Origin: Ruegeria sp. HKCCD7303
GTDB taxonomy: Bacteria > Pseudomonadota > Alphaproteobacteria > Rhodobacterales > Rhodobacteraceae
DNA: 64,000 nt
Direction of reading: 5' to 3'
NCBI RefSeq assembly: GCF_013111185.1
Contig: NZ_WVRE01000005.1
Span: 186,001-250,000 of the forward strand
The position numbers were made by a program, and so were the translations under genes. Shown piece after piece: positions 47,648-56,956 of the stretch; position 1 is the stretch's first letter, and each line of letters starts with the position of its first letter. Under the pieces are notes generated by a model, which saw only the letters and a program-made list of their open reading frames with translations, had not been told where the DNA came from and did not search any database.

Positions 47648-48976
47648 ATGCGTATAACGTTGAACAAGAACCGGGCAGAAGGACCGCTCGCCAAACCAAA
47701 GCAGAAGTCTCAGCAGCGGCCTGCGCGGTTTGCTGCGCTGACTGCAGTGGTTTTCTCTGGTATGGTCGCCGCGTTGATTGGACTGGCTGGGTGGGCAACT
47801 GTTCCCCAGGTCACGCGCGCACCCGGTGCCATCGTCCCAACGGGCGACTACACCCAGATCGAAGTTATGGACGGCGGCATCGTTGATCGTGTTCACGTAC
47901 AGGACGGGGACCAAGTCCATGCCGGCCATGTGCTGGTTGAATTGAGGCACCCGGATCTAAGCAAAGAGCAACAAAGACTAAAGGAACAGATCGCGACCCT
48001 GGACCGCAAACTGACGTATGGGCGCACAATTCTAGAAACGCTCGGGAATGATGATGCGCTCACTGTAGCAGAATTGGCCGCGCTGCGACGTCAGAACCAT
48101 CACCGCGCGGCTGCGACCTTGGAAATCTACGCTGAAAGCCAGCGCATGAAACGCGTATCGATTTTGCAGCAGCAGGAGACTCTAGAAATCCTCAAAGCGT
48201 CGCACAGGTTTACCTTGGAACGAGTCGCGCGAAAAAAAGCCGAACTGGACCGTGCACACCGTTTGCACAATCAAGGGCTGACGACGGCCCGCGACCTGGC
48301 TCGGGACGCTGATCAGTTGGACGCGCTGCGGACTGCGGCCTCTGAGGGCGAAGTCCGCCTGGCACAGGCGCGCAATGCTCTCACGATAGCTAAGGCTGAT
48401 CTTGCAGAACAGACCCTGACCTTGCGTGAAGAAACCCTCAACAAAGTCGAAGAGTTCCGCGACTTGCGCAGTGAATTGGACGTTTCACTGCGGATTGTGA
48501 ACCAAAAGCTCGACGGCTTGCGCATTGTCGCCCCCAAAGCGGGGATTGTGCAATCGGTCGCTTTCCCCAATGCAGGCGAAGTCATAGCGCCTGGGGAAAC
48601 TGTTTTCGAACTGCTGCCGTCCCAACTGGACCTGATGGTTGAAGCACGTATCCCAAACAGAGAGATTGGACATGTTACCTTGGACCAACCGGTGAGCGTA
48701 ACGGTGGATACCTATGATGCGCGGCGTTTCGGGAAAGCTAAGGGTCGCGTGACCGCCGTGTCTCCGGTTCCGCTGATAGATGATCAAACCGGCGACACCT
48801 ATTTTCGCGCTTCAATCCAACTCAACGATCAATTTGTTGGAACCGGTGCTTACAAGCGCCCAATTTTGGCTGGAATGACGGTGGTGGCGGAAATGAATAC
48901 TGGTGAAAACACTCTGCTCGCATACATGTTGAAACCCATTCATCAGACGATGCGCAACGCCTTTTCCGAGCGTTAA
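47648..48976 (+). CDS. HlyD-family membrane fusion protein of type I secretion
   Basis: 442 residues: a cytosolic basic N-terminus, one membrane segment (about 28-50), lipoyl-like half-motifs (GGIVDRVHVQDGDQVHAGHVL and the later RIVAPKAGIVQSVAF), a long periplasmic coiled coil (about 105-285) and a C-terminal beta-barrel with the HlyD pattern (SVTVDTYDARRFGKAKGRV). It would bridge the inner-membrane exporter to an outer-membrane TolC-type channel, which is not in this window. It starts 4 bp after the second ABC gene, completing a three-gene export operon. Confidence 0.88.
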   Translation: MRITLNKNRAEGPLAKPKQKSQQRPARFAALTAVVFSGMVAALIGLAGWATVPQVTRAPGAIVPTGDYTQIEVMDGGIVDRVHVQDGDQVHAGHVLVELRHPDLSKEQQRLKEQIATLDRKLTYGRTILETLGNDDALTVAELAALRRQNHHRAAATLEIYAESQRMKRVSILQQQETLEILKASHRFTLERVARKKAELDRAHRLHNQGLTTARDLARDADQLDALRTAASEGEVRLAQARNALTIAKADLAEQTLTLREETLNKVEEFRDLRSELDVSLRIVNQKLDGLRIVAPKAGIVQSVAFPNAGEVIAPGETVFELLPSQLDLMVEARIPNREIGHVTLDQPVSVTVDTYDARRFGKAKGRVTAVSPVPLIDDQTGDTYFRASIQLNDQFVGTGAYKRPILAGMTVVAEMNTGENTLLAYMLKPIHQTMRNAFSER

Positions 48977-49010
48977 TAGAATAGCCTACTCACGTCTAAA
49001 GCCTTTGACA

Positions 49011-50243
49011 TCAGGACACCTGAGCGGGAACTCTGAAAACTTCAATGTCTTCGCTCAATCCCCGGATAGCGTGGTAACCGACGGATTGACCCCTGTTTTT
49101 CAGGTGCTTTGTGACACGTGTGGTCAGCAACGTCCTTTCGCCCAGTTGCTTGCATAAGTCCTGAACGCGACTGGCCACGTTGACGGTCTGCCCCACGACC
49201 GTGAAATCCAACCGGTCAGGGCTGCCGATATTGCCAAATGTGACCTGCCCGAAATCGATACCTATGACAAATTCAATTTCCTTACGGCCGCTGTCACCTG
49301 CGGTTTTGTTAAAGGCATCAAGATTGACCAATGCCTGACTTGCGGCTGCGACGACGGATTGGCATGCCGCCTCGTCGCCGTTATCAGCCTCAAAAACTGC
49401 AAGAATACCGTCGCCCATGAACTTAAGCACATCGCCCCCTTCATCCTGAATTGGTGCAACCACCATTTCAAAATAGTTGCCCATCATGTCCAGCAATTGA
49501 TCTTCGGGCCAGGCTTGGGCTTTTTCTGTAAACCCTCTGAGATCCGCAAACAGGATCGCTGCAAAAACGGTTCTGTGTTCCCCGCGCTTTATGTGCCCTT
49601 GTCCGATCTCTTCAGCGGGACCATGGCCCAGATAGGTTTGCAGCAGGCTTTTTTGTGACTGACGCATTGCGATGGGTTCCAAGGCCGCCGCCAAGGCATA
49701 CCGAGAGTCTTCAATGTATCGGATATGCGCATCAGAAAACCCTGTTTCTGCATTCGAGGTAAAACTAGTGCCTTGAACCGAACCATTTCCGTGTTCCAGT
49801 GGAATGGCCAAAAAATCGGTGGCACCCGCCTCGGCAAGCTCGGAGTAGATCGGGTGCTCAGTCGCAAGGTTGAGATCCGATAACCGTTTACGCAACGGAC
49901 AACGATGGGTGACGATGTATTCAAAAGGGCTGCCATGCCATGCGCTTGTCGACAGCACGGTGGTGGGTACCGTGTAACGGCGGGTTTTGTCCGGTGTCCA
50001 GATTATACCCCAAGCGCTGAGCAATGGGTTCGAGTAGTTCTGCGCAATACGCGCCCTTGCCAGCGGCACACCAAGCCGGACAAGCCCTTCGCAATATCCT
50101 TTGACGATTGCGGTTTCATCCCCCAACAGCCGCCCTTCGGAAATCAGCCAATGATTCAGTGGGTCAATCTCGGACACGGTCCCCTCTGGCAAGTATGGAC
50201 GTGCAGGCAGTTTACATGTCTTTCGTCGGGAAAGAACCCGCAC
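49011..50243 (-). CDS. Adenylate/guanylate cyclase, class III, with N-terminal sensor region
   Basis: Up to 410 residues. The C-terminal cyclase domain (about 215-400) has both metal aspartates (LFADLRGFTEKAQ and KFMGDGILAVF) and the N-x3-R pair (VNVASRVQDL), so activity is expected. The N-terminal about 200 residues resemble a GAF-like sensor. The annotated GTG at 50243 is uncertain; a GTG at 50177 with AGAGGGG just upstream is an alternative and would start VSEIDPLNHWL. It converges with the secretion operon and has no partner genes nearby. Confidence 0.82.
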   Translation of the reverse strand: MRVLSRRKTCKLPARPYLPEGTVSEIDPLNHWLISEGRLLGDETAIVKGYCEGLVRLGVPLARARIAQNYSNPLLSAWGIIWTPDKTRRYTVPTTVLSTSAWHGSPFEYIVTHRCPLRKRLSDLNLATEHPIYSELAEAGATDFLAIPLEHGNGSVQGTSFTSNAETGFSDAHIRYIEDSRYALAAALEPIAMRQSQKSLLQTYLGHGPAEEIGQGHIKRGEHRTVFAAILFADLRGFTEKAQAWPEDQLLDMMGNYFEMVVAPIQDEGGDVLKFMGDGILAVFEADNGDEAACQSVVAAASQALVNLDAFNKTAGDSGRKEIEFVIGIDFGQVTFGNIGSPDRLDFTVVGQTVNVASRVQDLCKQLGERTLLTTRVTKHLKNRGQSVGYHAIRGLSEDIEVFRVPAQVS

Positions 50244-50314
50244 TGACGCTCATAAAGACGATCAGCAAATTCAACGCGGGTTGCAGGACCCGAATGGGAT
50301 TGCTGGGTACATGA

Positions 50315-50917
50315 TCAACTGACGGCCGCAGCTTTGATCGGATCATCCTCAAGCTGTTCCAACAGGTGTGCCTGTTTGACTTTTGGGTCCAGGTCCGAGT
50401 CAGTCAGATGGGCCAACATATCCGGTACGGTCGCTTCAATCTGGTCCTGGGTGGCCAAAGCCATTCCATGGGCAACAAACGGGCGCAGATACGTCATACC
50501 CGCAAGGTTCGCAGTCTGCTGGTAAGGTTTAAGAAACTCGGCCATCGAATAGTTGTTGTAACCGCCTGCGTGATAGCTGTGCTCGGGGCCACCCGTAGAA
50601 ACCAGGATCAGAATCTCACGCCCTTTCAATCGATTACCGCCGGGTCCGTAGGCGAAGCCATAGCTCAGAACCTGATCCATCCATGCTTTCAAGACAGGAG
50701 GTGCAGAATACCAGTAGAACGGGAACTGAAACACGATCCGGTCATGCGAAAGTAGCAAAGCTTGTTCCGTTTCAATGTCAAAACGCATCTCTGCACCACC
50801 GATGGCTGTCAAATCACGTGCGGTTACGTCGCTCGCGTCCGAAAGTGCGTCGAACCAGGCGCGGTTTATGCGGGATGTGTTCAGGTCCGGATGTGCTGTG
50901 AGGACAAGGATTTTCAT
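50315..50917 (-). CDS. NAD(P)H:quinone oxidoreductase, flavodoxin-like (KefF/MdaB type)
   Basis: 200 residues: the flavodoxin-fold start MKILVLTAHPDLNTSRIN, QFPFYWYSAPPVLKAWMDQVL that lines the flavin site, and VSTGGPEHSYHAGG. It carries out two-electron reduction of quinones and related electrophiles in the cytosol. Its start overlaps the stop of the upstream SnoaL gene (ATGA). Part of a three-gene operon divergent to a LysR regulator, a common layout for quinone or electrophile stress. Confidence 0.85.
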   Translation of the reverse strand: MKILVLTAHPDLNTSRINRAWFDALSDASDVTARDLTAIGGAEMRFDIETEQALLLSHDRIVFQFPFYWYSAPPVLKAWMDQVLSYGFAYGPGGNRLKGREILILVSTGGPEHSYHAGGYNNYSMAEFLKPYQQTANLAGMTYLRPFVAHGMALATQDQIEATVPDMLAHLTDSDLDPKVKQAHLLEQLEDDPIKAAAVS

Positions 50918-51318
50918 GTGATTGTCTCTTGCAGAAGTTTCGCTGAATAAGATGTGATAAACGGGCGACCGTTTGGCCGCACATCAAACCGCCAGTTTTC
51001 CTGAACGCGTGCTTCGATGGCCTCACCTGCAATGGTTTGGGCACGAAACAAAACTTCGAACTGTGCCGCGTCTGGCGTGATCTCAATATTGCTCACGTGG
51101 TGTTCGGTCGGGCTTTGCAGGGTTGCAAGCACTTTTGCGTACCAAGCGCGAACCCGTTCATGGCCTATAAGGGCAGCGTCAATATCCGGCATGTCCCAAT
51201 CCACGTCAGGATGCAGGTCTTGCAAAAACGCATCAATCGGATCAAGCCGGTCAAACCCCGCGAACCAATCTGTTATAAACGATCGAATTTCAGAATAGTC
51301 GTTCATGAGCGTCGCCAT
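50914..51318 (-). CDS. SnoaL/NTF2-like protein
   Basis: 134 residues (or 130 from an internal ATG at 51306) with the NTF2-like cone fold pattern: FITDWFAGFDRLDPIDAFLQ, a central HPDVDWDMPD, and LIGHERVRAWYAKVL. The family includes polyketide cyclases, isomerases and ligand-binding proteins; no catalytic pair could be assigned. It overlaps the quinone reductase gene by 4 bases and follows the secreted SnoaL gene by 8 bp. Confidence 0.75.
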   Translation of the reverse strand: MATLMNDYSEIRSFITDWFAGFDRLDPIDAFLQDLHPDVDWDMPDIDAALIGHERVRAWYAKVLATLQSPTEHHVSNIEITPDAAQFEVLFRAQTIAGEAIEARVQENWRFDVRPNGRPFITSYSAKLLQETIT

Positions 51319-51326
51319 TTCATGGG

Positions 51327-51821
51327 TTACTTAGCCAACCGATCCGGCAACGGTGCTAGATTATACTGCGACCAGAAGAACGTGTTGGCTGAATCCTGAT
51401 CGGCGGAAAGGTTGGTCGCTTCGACGATCTTGCCATCCTCGATACGGTAGACCAGCGCCCAGGTCGTATCGACATTTGGCTTGCCGTCTGCATTTGACCA
51501 ACCCCGGTGAATGTCGACCACATGTGTTTCATCCGCTCCGAAATAAATGGGCTCGGCCTGAAACCCGGCTGCGCCCAACTGCGCGAAGAAAGCAAGCACC
51601 TCATCACGCCCAGATTTAGTGCCGGACAACGGATGACGGCCGGGAATGTGCCATTTGACCTCTTCATCCATTACGGCGGCGATGCCATCCAGATCATTTG
51701 CCCCATAGGCGGCAAAGAAATCTTGCACCACTTTGATGTTCTCTTCCGGCGAGGCGGCCATGGCGTTACCTCCAGCTATGATTGCGATGGTGAGTGCTAC
51801 TGTTTTGGTCAGGGTTTTCAT
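51327..51821 (-). CDS. Secreted SnoaL-like protein
   Basis: About 164 residues from the ATG at 51821, which has AGAGAGGAC upstream. A signal peptide (IIAGGNAMAA) leads into a SnoaL-like domain (VQDFFAAYGANDLDGIAAVMDEEVKWHIPG, later WSNADGKPNVDTTWALVYRI). It is probably periplasmic. First gene of the operon with another SnoaL protein and a quinone reductase; substrate unknown. Confidence 0.78.
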   Translation of the reverse strand: MKTLTKTVALTIAIIAGGNAMAASPEENIKVVQDFFAAYGANDLDGIAAVMDEEVKWHIPGRHPLSGTKSGRDEVLAFFAQLGAAGFQAEPIYFGADETHVVDIHRGWSNADGKPNVDTTWALVYRIEDGKIVEATNLSADQDSANTFFWSQYNLAPLPDRLAK

Positions 51822-51947
51822 TTTCGTCCTCTCTGGCGCTCGGGCGTTTGGCGACAGCACTGCTTTCTACGGGTCCATGCCGTGATGACGAGAATTTAAC
51901 TATTCCGTTCTTGAAAGATAATTCCCTCAACTTTCACTTCTTTCATG

Positions 51948-51964
51948 TATTATTTCGAATAATA
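51948..51964. promoter_or_regulatory. LysR-type operator candidate
   Basis: TATTATT and AATAATA flank TCG, a T-N11-A type inverted repeat in the gap between the secreted SnoaL gene and the divergent LysR gene, 19 bp before the LysR start. Confidence 0.5.
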
Positions 51965-51982
51965 TTCTGGAACGGAGATCCC

Positions 51983-52864
51983 ATGCGCTTACCGCTCGCG
52001 ACGCTCGAAGTCTTCACTGCCATAGCCCAACAGGGGTCGCTGCGAGCTGCAGCCGAAGCGCTTGGCGTCAAACCGTCGACAGTGAGCCATCAGTTGAAGT
52101 CACTGGAGGATCAGCTCGGCACCGCACTATTCATCCGAACGACACGCTCGATCAGCCTGACCGAAGCCGGACGTGCGCTTATACGCGGCGCAGGCCCGGC
52201 CTTTGACCAATTGTCCGAGGCCGTTGAAAGCGCGCGCAGCACGGGTCATGCCGCGCGTGGCACCCTTAAGCTGGCAATGCCAGAATTTGCCTACCATCTG
52301 TACGTGAGCCCGATCTTGAACAGCTTTTGCGCCAAGTTCCCCGAGATCGAGTTGGAACTGTCTTTGACGGATGCGCTTTCGGACATTCTGGGCGAAGAAC
52401 TGCATGCCGGTTTCCGTCTAGGGGACCGTGTTGCACCAGACATGGTTGCGGTTCGGCTTACTCGACCATTGCCCGTTGCCGTTACAGCCAGCCCTGCGTA
52501 CCTCACCGCCCACGGCACGCCCAAAGAACCGCGCGATCTTCTTGAACACAACTGTGTCCGATACAGGTTTCACTCCTCCGGCCAGATTGCGCCTTGGAGT
52601 TTTAACTCGAAAGACGGCTCGTATTCCGTCCAAGTACAAGGAAATCTGATTACAAACACCTTACCTGCCTCGGTCGATATGGCAAAGCTAGGGTTGGGGC
52701 TGGTGTACACATTCAGGGCCTATGTGGCGGCCGAAATCGATGCTGGCCTCTTGAAACCTGTTCTGGAAGACCATCTTGGCCTAACACCCGGGATTTTCTT
52801 GTATTTTCCTCGGGAGTACAGATCAATGATGCCTTTGAAACTGTTCATCGAACATATAAAATAG
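51983..52864 (+). CDS. LysR-family transcriptional regulator of the SnoaL/quinone reductase operon
   Basis: About 293 residues starting MRLPLATLEVFTAIAQQGS. The helix-turn-helix (SLRAAAEALGVKPSTVSHQLKSLEDQLG) and an effector domain (from about residue 90) are of the CrgA/PtxR-like group. The ATG at 51983 is supported by CGGAGAT upstream. It is divergent to the SnoaL-SnoaL-quinone reductase operon with an inverted repeat in between. The inducer is likely an electrophile or quinone, which is inferred. Confidence 0.88.
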   Translation: MRLPLATLEVFTAIAQQGSLRAAAEALGVKPSTVSHQLKSLEDQLGTALFIRTTRSISLTEAGRALIRGAGPAFDQLSEAVESARSTGHAARGTLKLAMPEFAYHLYVSPILNSFCAKFPEIELELSLTDALSDILGEELHAGFRLGDRVAPDMVAVRLTRPLPVAVTASPAYLTAHGTPKEPRDLLEHNCVRYRFHSSGQIAPWSFNSKDGSYSVQVQGNLITNTLPASVDMAKLGLGLVYTFRAYVAAEIDAGLLKPVLEDHLGLTPGIFLYFPREYRSMMPLKLFIEHIK

Positions 52865-52980
52865 CAAGAAACCCTTTAGACTTCGGTTGAGGCTTAGTTT
52901 CAGCACGGCCTTTATGACCAAGGCTGTTGTCCACGAAGCAGTTGTCCGTCGATGCTTCGGCTTAAAGCCTCGGCCAACAA

Positions 52981-54141
52981 CTAAGAACCCGCTGGAGCAA
53001 CAGCAGAGTGGGGCTGAACCGGCATAGCTTTCGAGAGGTCCGGCGCGATCCGTATCAATTCGGAAAGCGAGGGCTTTTGCCCATATGATCCCTTATGAAT
53101 CAATTTGGACGGCACACGGGTTGCTGCCGCCATCGCTTGTGACAAAGGCATACCCAGCTTTGTTGTAAGGTTTCGAATGGCAGTGGTCAGGTCCAGATCG
53201 GCTCCAGCCAAAGTGCCATCTTGCAATGTCAGCTTGCCCTTTTCGCGCCGGATAAGCCGCCCTTCCAGGTGAAACTCTTTCAGATCCGTTCCGGCCACTG
53301 CCATCGCGTCGCTCACCAGAAAAATCTCTCCTGGCCCGCGTTTGGCCTCAAAAGCGGCTCGCATCGTTTCCGGATGCACATGTACAGCATCCGCAATCAA
53401 CCCGGCAGACAGGTTCCCAGTCGAAAGCACTGCGCCCACCAAACCGGGTTCGCGGCTGCCAAACTGGCTCATTGCGTTGAACAGATGCGTTGCGCAACTT
53501 GCGCCGGCTTTCGCGTAAGCCACACATGTGTCGTACGGGGCGTCGGTGTGACCCAGCGAGACGATAACCCCTGCCTTGGTCAAAGCTTCGACCTGATCAA
53601 TCGCGACATTTTCAGGAGCCAATGTGACCATCAGTGCAGGTAAGTCGCGGGCAGCTGTCAACAATTGGTCCAGATCGGCACTCTCCATCGGGCGGATTAG
53701 TGCGCCATCATGGGCACCCTTGCGGCGTATTGACAAATGCGGGCCTTCCAAGTGCAGCCCAGCGATGCCCGGAACCCGGCTGCGTACAGCTTGTATCGCG
53801 GCTCGAATGGCAGCTGTGGTTTTTTCCGGCGTGTCTGTAATCAGGGTCGGCAGAATAGAAACCGTACCCAACCCGCGATGGGCCCGTGCGATCCGCCGCA
53901 ACGTCTCGACCGATGGGTCGTCGTTGAACATCACGCCGCCGCCGCCATTCACCTGTAGATCCACATAACCGGGGCTAAGAATATCACCGGCCAGATCCTC
54001 GGTCCGGGTTTCCGATGGCAGATCATCTGTAGGTACGATCGCGTCAAGCGTTCCCTCTACAAACCGGGCAGCGTGGTTTGAAAACAGCGTCCTTCCGTCA
54101 AAGATCGGTCCGCCCACAAAGGTGATGATCGAGCCACTCAT
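52981..54141 (-). CDS. nagA: N-acetylglucosamine-6-phosphate deacetylase
   Basis: 386 residues, amidohydrolase fold. Motifs: YVDLQVNGGGGVMFNDD near the N-terminus, metal/substrate HLEGPHLS, SLGHTDAPYD, THLFNAMSQFGSREPGLVG and the catalytic Asp in LVSDAMAVAG. It yields glucosamine-6-phosphate and acetate. It overlaps the SIS deaminase gene by 4 bases and ends the leftward arm of the amino-sugar locus. Confidence 0.92.
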   Translation of the reverse strand: MSGSIITFVGGPIFDGRTLFSNHAARFVEGTLDAIVPTDDLPSETRTEDLAGDILSPGYVDLQVNGGGGVMFNDDPSVETLRRIARAHRGLGTVSILPTLITDTPEKTTAAIRAAIQAVRSRVPGIAGLHLEGPHLSIRRKGAHDGALIRPMESADLDQLLTAARDLPALMVTLAPENVAIDQVEALTKAGVIVSLGHTDAPYDTCVAYAKAGASCATHLFNAMSQFGSREPGLVGAVLSTGNLSAGLIADAVHVHPETMRAAFEAKRGPGEIFLVSDAMAVAGTDLKEFHLEGRLIRREKGKLTLQDGTLAGADLDLTTAIRNLTTKLGMPLSQAMAAATRVPSKLIHKGSYGQKPSLSELIRIAPDLSKAMPVQPHSAVAPAGS

Positions 54142-55166
54142 ACCGTTTCAGTCACTTTCCGAAGATGGCGGGGTGTGTCGGGATTGATACCACGGCGGGT
54201 GGCAACGATTTCAACCATACTATAAAAAGATGCGATAGAGGCGACAGGATCGGTCATCCAATGCGCGGTCCGAACATGTGGCAGCGAAACCGCATCCTTC
54301 ACGCGATCCGTTGTTGCAAATACCTTTGCGCCCTTGGCTGCCAAAGCATCGGCAACTTCGGCCAAATTGTCCTCAGCTGCGTCGCCGGATGAAAAGGCAA
54401 GCACCGGAAAGCCTTGATCCACAATGGAAACCGGGCCGTGAAGCACCTCTGCAGAGGAGTAGCTTTCGGCATGGATCTGGCAGGTTTCCTTGAATTTCAA
54501 CGCAGCTTCGTTCGAGATCGCCCAAGTCGTTCCGCGCCCCAAAGTGAACAGCGATTGACCATTGATCGCGTCGATCACCGTTCCCCAATCACAGGTTATG
54601 GCTCGTTCCAGGTCTTTTGGCAGATTTCGGATCGCGGACAACAATGCGGCGTCGTCCTTAATCTCAGCCAGCAACCAAAGCCCGGCAACCAGTGAAGTCA
54701 CAAATGTTTTGGTCGCGGCAACGCTCAGTTCCGGCCCCGCATGAATGTGCAACGCGGCTGAAGCAACATTCGCCAAGGCCGAGCCGGTGTCGTTGGTGAT
54801 TGCAACCGAATAGGCACCGCCCTGGGTCAGTGACTGTGTAAGGCGTACGATGTCGGGGCTCTGACCGGATTGGGAAACCGAAACACACAGCGCATCGGGA
54901 CAGCGCATATCCACACCGTAGATCGATTTGACGCTTGGACCCACCGAGGCCATAGGTAGGCCCAGCAGCAGTTCAGAAGTGTATTTCAGAAAACTGCAGG
55001 CATGATCGGACGAACCGCGCGCGACGGAAATCAAAAAGCGCGGATCGCGCGACCGCACTTCAAGTGCGGCTGCTTTGATCGCCTCGGAACCGTCAGTCAG
55101 CAGACGGTCAACGGCGGTGGGAATTTCGTTGATTTCCTGTCGCATGAGTGTGAGTTGGTTGGACAT
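54138..55166 (-). CDS. SIS-domain glucosamine-6-phosphate deaminase/isomerase-like protein (NagB-II type)
   Basis: 342 residues from the ATG at 55166. Two SIS domains as in the GlmS isomerase half: ARGSSDHACSFLKYTSELLLG, SVSQSGQSPDIVRLTQ, and the end VTETV. It lacks the glutaminase domain, so deamination to fructose-6-phosphate rather than synthesis is expected, as for NagB-II enzymes. Between gntR and nagA with a 4-base overlap to nagA. A longer upstream frame has no start signal and was not used. Confidence 0.82.
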   Translation of the reverse strand: MSNQLTLMRQEINEIPTAVDRLLTDGSEAIKAAALEVRSRDPRFLISVARGSSDHACSFLKYTSELLLGLPMASVGPSVKSIYGVDMRCPDALCVSVSQSGQSPDIVRLTQSLTQGGAYSVAITNDTGSALANVASAALHIHAGPELSVAATKTFVTSLVAGLWLLAEIKDDAALLSAIRNLPKDLERAITCDWGTVIDAINGQSLFTLGRGTTWAISNEAALKFKETCQIHAESYSSAEVLHGPVSIVDQGFPVLAFSSGDAAEDNLAEVADALAAKGAKVFATTDRVKDAVSLPHVRTAHWMTDPVASIASFYSMVEIVATRRGINPDTPRHLRKVTETV

Positions 55167-55179
55167 CAGGTCCGGCCTT

Positions 55180-55935
55180 TCAATTTGACAAGCGCAGTTC
55201 GGCCACGAAGTCGTAGGCATCGCCGCGATAAATGGATCGGGTAAGTTCTGCGACACGCCCGCTTTCCAGATATGACGTGCGCTGGATGCGTAGCCCGGCA
55301 GTTCCTTCGGCAACGTCGAGTAAACGCGCTTCGGCTGCTTCAAGATTGATGGCCGAGATCTTTTGGATCGCACGCACCGGGCGATGGCCCGATCGTTCCA
55401 GAACGGCATAAAGCGACCCGGTCACCTCGGTCGGATTGGGCAGGATATCCAAAGGAAGCGCCGCGCGCTCCAGAGCCATCGGGCGCCCTCCGGCGGCTCG
55501 AAGACGGTGAATTCGCGCAACTTGATCATTGGCCGAAAGGCCCAGCGCCAGCATCTCGTCCGGGGCTGGCAGGAAAATTCCGCGCTCCAGCCAGGTTGAG
55601 GTCGTCTCAAAACCACGCCGTTCCATGTCCTCGGTAAAGGAAGTCAGGTGTGACAAAGACTGCTCGACCCGGGCGACTGGTTCACGCACGAATGAGCCTG
55701 AACCTTGCCGCTGTTCTATCGTCCCTTTGCGCACCAGTTCCTGAATGGCTTTGCGCACAGTGACACGCGACAGGTCGGTCAACTCTGCAATCTCACGTTC
55801 GGGCGGCAGAGAGCTGTTGGGCGGCAGGATACCTTCTTCGATGCCTTGCTCAAGCCGCTGGCGCAGTTGCACATAACGTGGCCCGGCGGTCTGCCCCAGC
55901 CATCCCTCGGGCCTTAGGAAATCAACAACGCTCAT
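55180..55935 (-). CDS. GntR-family regulator, HutC/UTRA type
   Basis: About 251 residues from the ATG at 55935, which has AGGAGATCG upstream. N-terminal winged helix (EREIAELTDLSRVTVRKAIQELV) and UTRA ligand domain. UTRA regulators of amino-sugar genes (DasR/NagR) bind GlcNAc-6-P or GlcN-6-P, so it likely represses both arms of the locus, inferred. It overlaps the kinase gene by 14 bases. Confidence 0.88.
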   Translation of the reverse strand: MSVVDFLRPEGWLGQTAGPRYVQLRQRLEQGIEEGILPPNSSLPPEREIAELTDLSRVTVRKAIQELVRKGTIEQRQGSGSFVREPVARVEQSLSHLTSFTEDMERRGFETTSTWLERGIFLPAPDEMLALGLSANDQVARIHRLRAAGGRPMALERAALPLDILPNPTEVTGSLYAVLERSGHRPVRAIQKISAINLEAAEARLLDVAEGTAGLRIQRTSYLESGRVAELTRSIYRGDAYDFVAELRLSN

Positions 55936-56809
55936 GTTCGATCTCCTCTTTGAAAGCCTGCGCCAAAGCGATCGCGCCTGACAGTGGATCACCTGATGGC
56001 TGCACCAAGGCTTGCTGCATGTCCTCAGGCAGAAACGTGGAATAGTACGGGCCAATTCCGCCCGTCAGGCAAATTGCAGCACCAGGGCTCCAACCCATCT
56101 TCACAAGCCTATCCGCCAGATAGTCGGCGCCCGCCTGCATAATCGATTGTGCAACTGTGTCCCCCTGCCCTGCAAACTGCGTGACGACAGGTGCCAAAGC
56201 GCCAAACTCAGTGGGTGTCATCATAGATGCGGCTTTTACGACTCCAGAGGCGCCATTGAATTGGCGCAGCAAGTGTTCGGACATTTTAGACGCCGCACGC
56301 ATGCCATCAGCGCACTCCAACACCTCCGACAACGCGCGCTTGCCGACCCACTGGGCCGAGGCCTGGTCACCCAAGACCGGTCCCCATCCTCCGACAAAGG
56401 CGGTCGCTCCACTTCGCTGCGCAGCCAAAAAAGACCCGGTGCCACAATGCGCCACAAACCCGTCACCCGGCCCCAGTGCGCCACGCAGAGCAGATGGGCG
56501 ATCATCTTCTATGCGCACGCGCGCAATTGGTAGGGCTGCGGCCAGACGGTCAGCAATGGCTTGTCCGGTGACGCCCGCCAAGCCCACGTATGCGGGCGCT
56601 CGTGCAATCTCTGCAAGCTCAATACCAGCCTGTTTGCAAAGGACAGCCAGCCCACTCACAAGCTCCGCACAGGACGTTTCGAAATCGGTCGATACGTTGG
56701 CCGATCCAACCTCAACCCGCCAAGTTCGAACGCCATTGAACAGGGCCAGGCGGCACCGCGTGCCACCACCATCTATTGCCAGAATCAGATTGTCAGAGCT
56801 TCTAGTCAT
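55922..56809 (-). CDS. BadF/BadG-type ATPase, probable N-acetylglucosamine/N-acetylmuramate kinase
   Basis: 295 residues with the actin/hexokinase-type phosphate motif AIDGGGTRCRLAL at the N-terminus, HCGTGSFLAAQ in the middle, and ICLTGGIGPYYS toward the end. BadF-family sugar kinases include GlcNAc kinases and MurK, which phosphorylates both MurNAc and GlcNAc. With nagA and a MurQ-like etherase adjacent, a sugar kinase role is the best fit. It is the first gene of the leftward arm. Confidence 0.85.
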   Translation of the reverse strand: MTRSSDNLILAIDGGGTRCRLALFNGVRTWRVEVGSANVSTDFETSCAELVSGLAVLCKQAGIELAEIARAPAYVGLAGVTGQAIADRLAAALPIARVRIEDDRPSALRGALGPGDGFVAHCGTGSFLAAQRSGATAFVGGWGPVLGDQASAQWVGKRALSEVLECADGMRAASKMSEHLLRQFNGASGVVKAASMMTPTEFGALAPVVTQFAGQGDTVAQSIMQAGADYLADRLVKMGWSPGAAICLTGGIGPYYSTFLPEDMQQALVQPSGDPLSGAIALAQAFKEEIEHERC

Positions 56810-56956
56810 GAAGAGACCTTTATAATACCTTTTCTAAATTTAGAAGGCCAAAACATCACCTGACAGCGGGAAAATGGCTATTTTTAGGGCGATAAACAAA
56901 ATGGTAGACTAATGGTATCTAAAAGGTATGATGCCGATAGACTGGGGGAGAATCAC
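56810..56956. promoter_or_regulatory. Divergent promoter of the amino-sugar locus with operator-like repeats
   Basis: Contains a perfect 14-nt palindrome of TTCTAAA and TTTAGAA (56832-56845), and three GGTA direct repeats spaced exactly 11 bp (56903, 56914, 56925). ATACCTTTT (56826) and AAAAGGTAT (56921) are inverted copies about 90 bp apart. These could bind the GntR regulator. The 11-bp spacing puts repeats on one face of the helix. Confidence 0.5.
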
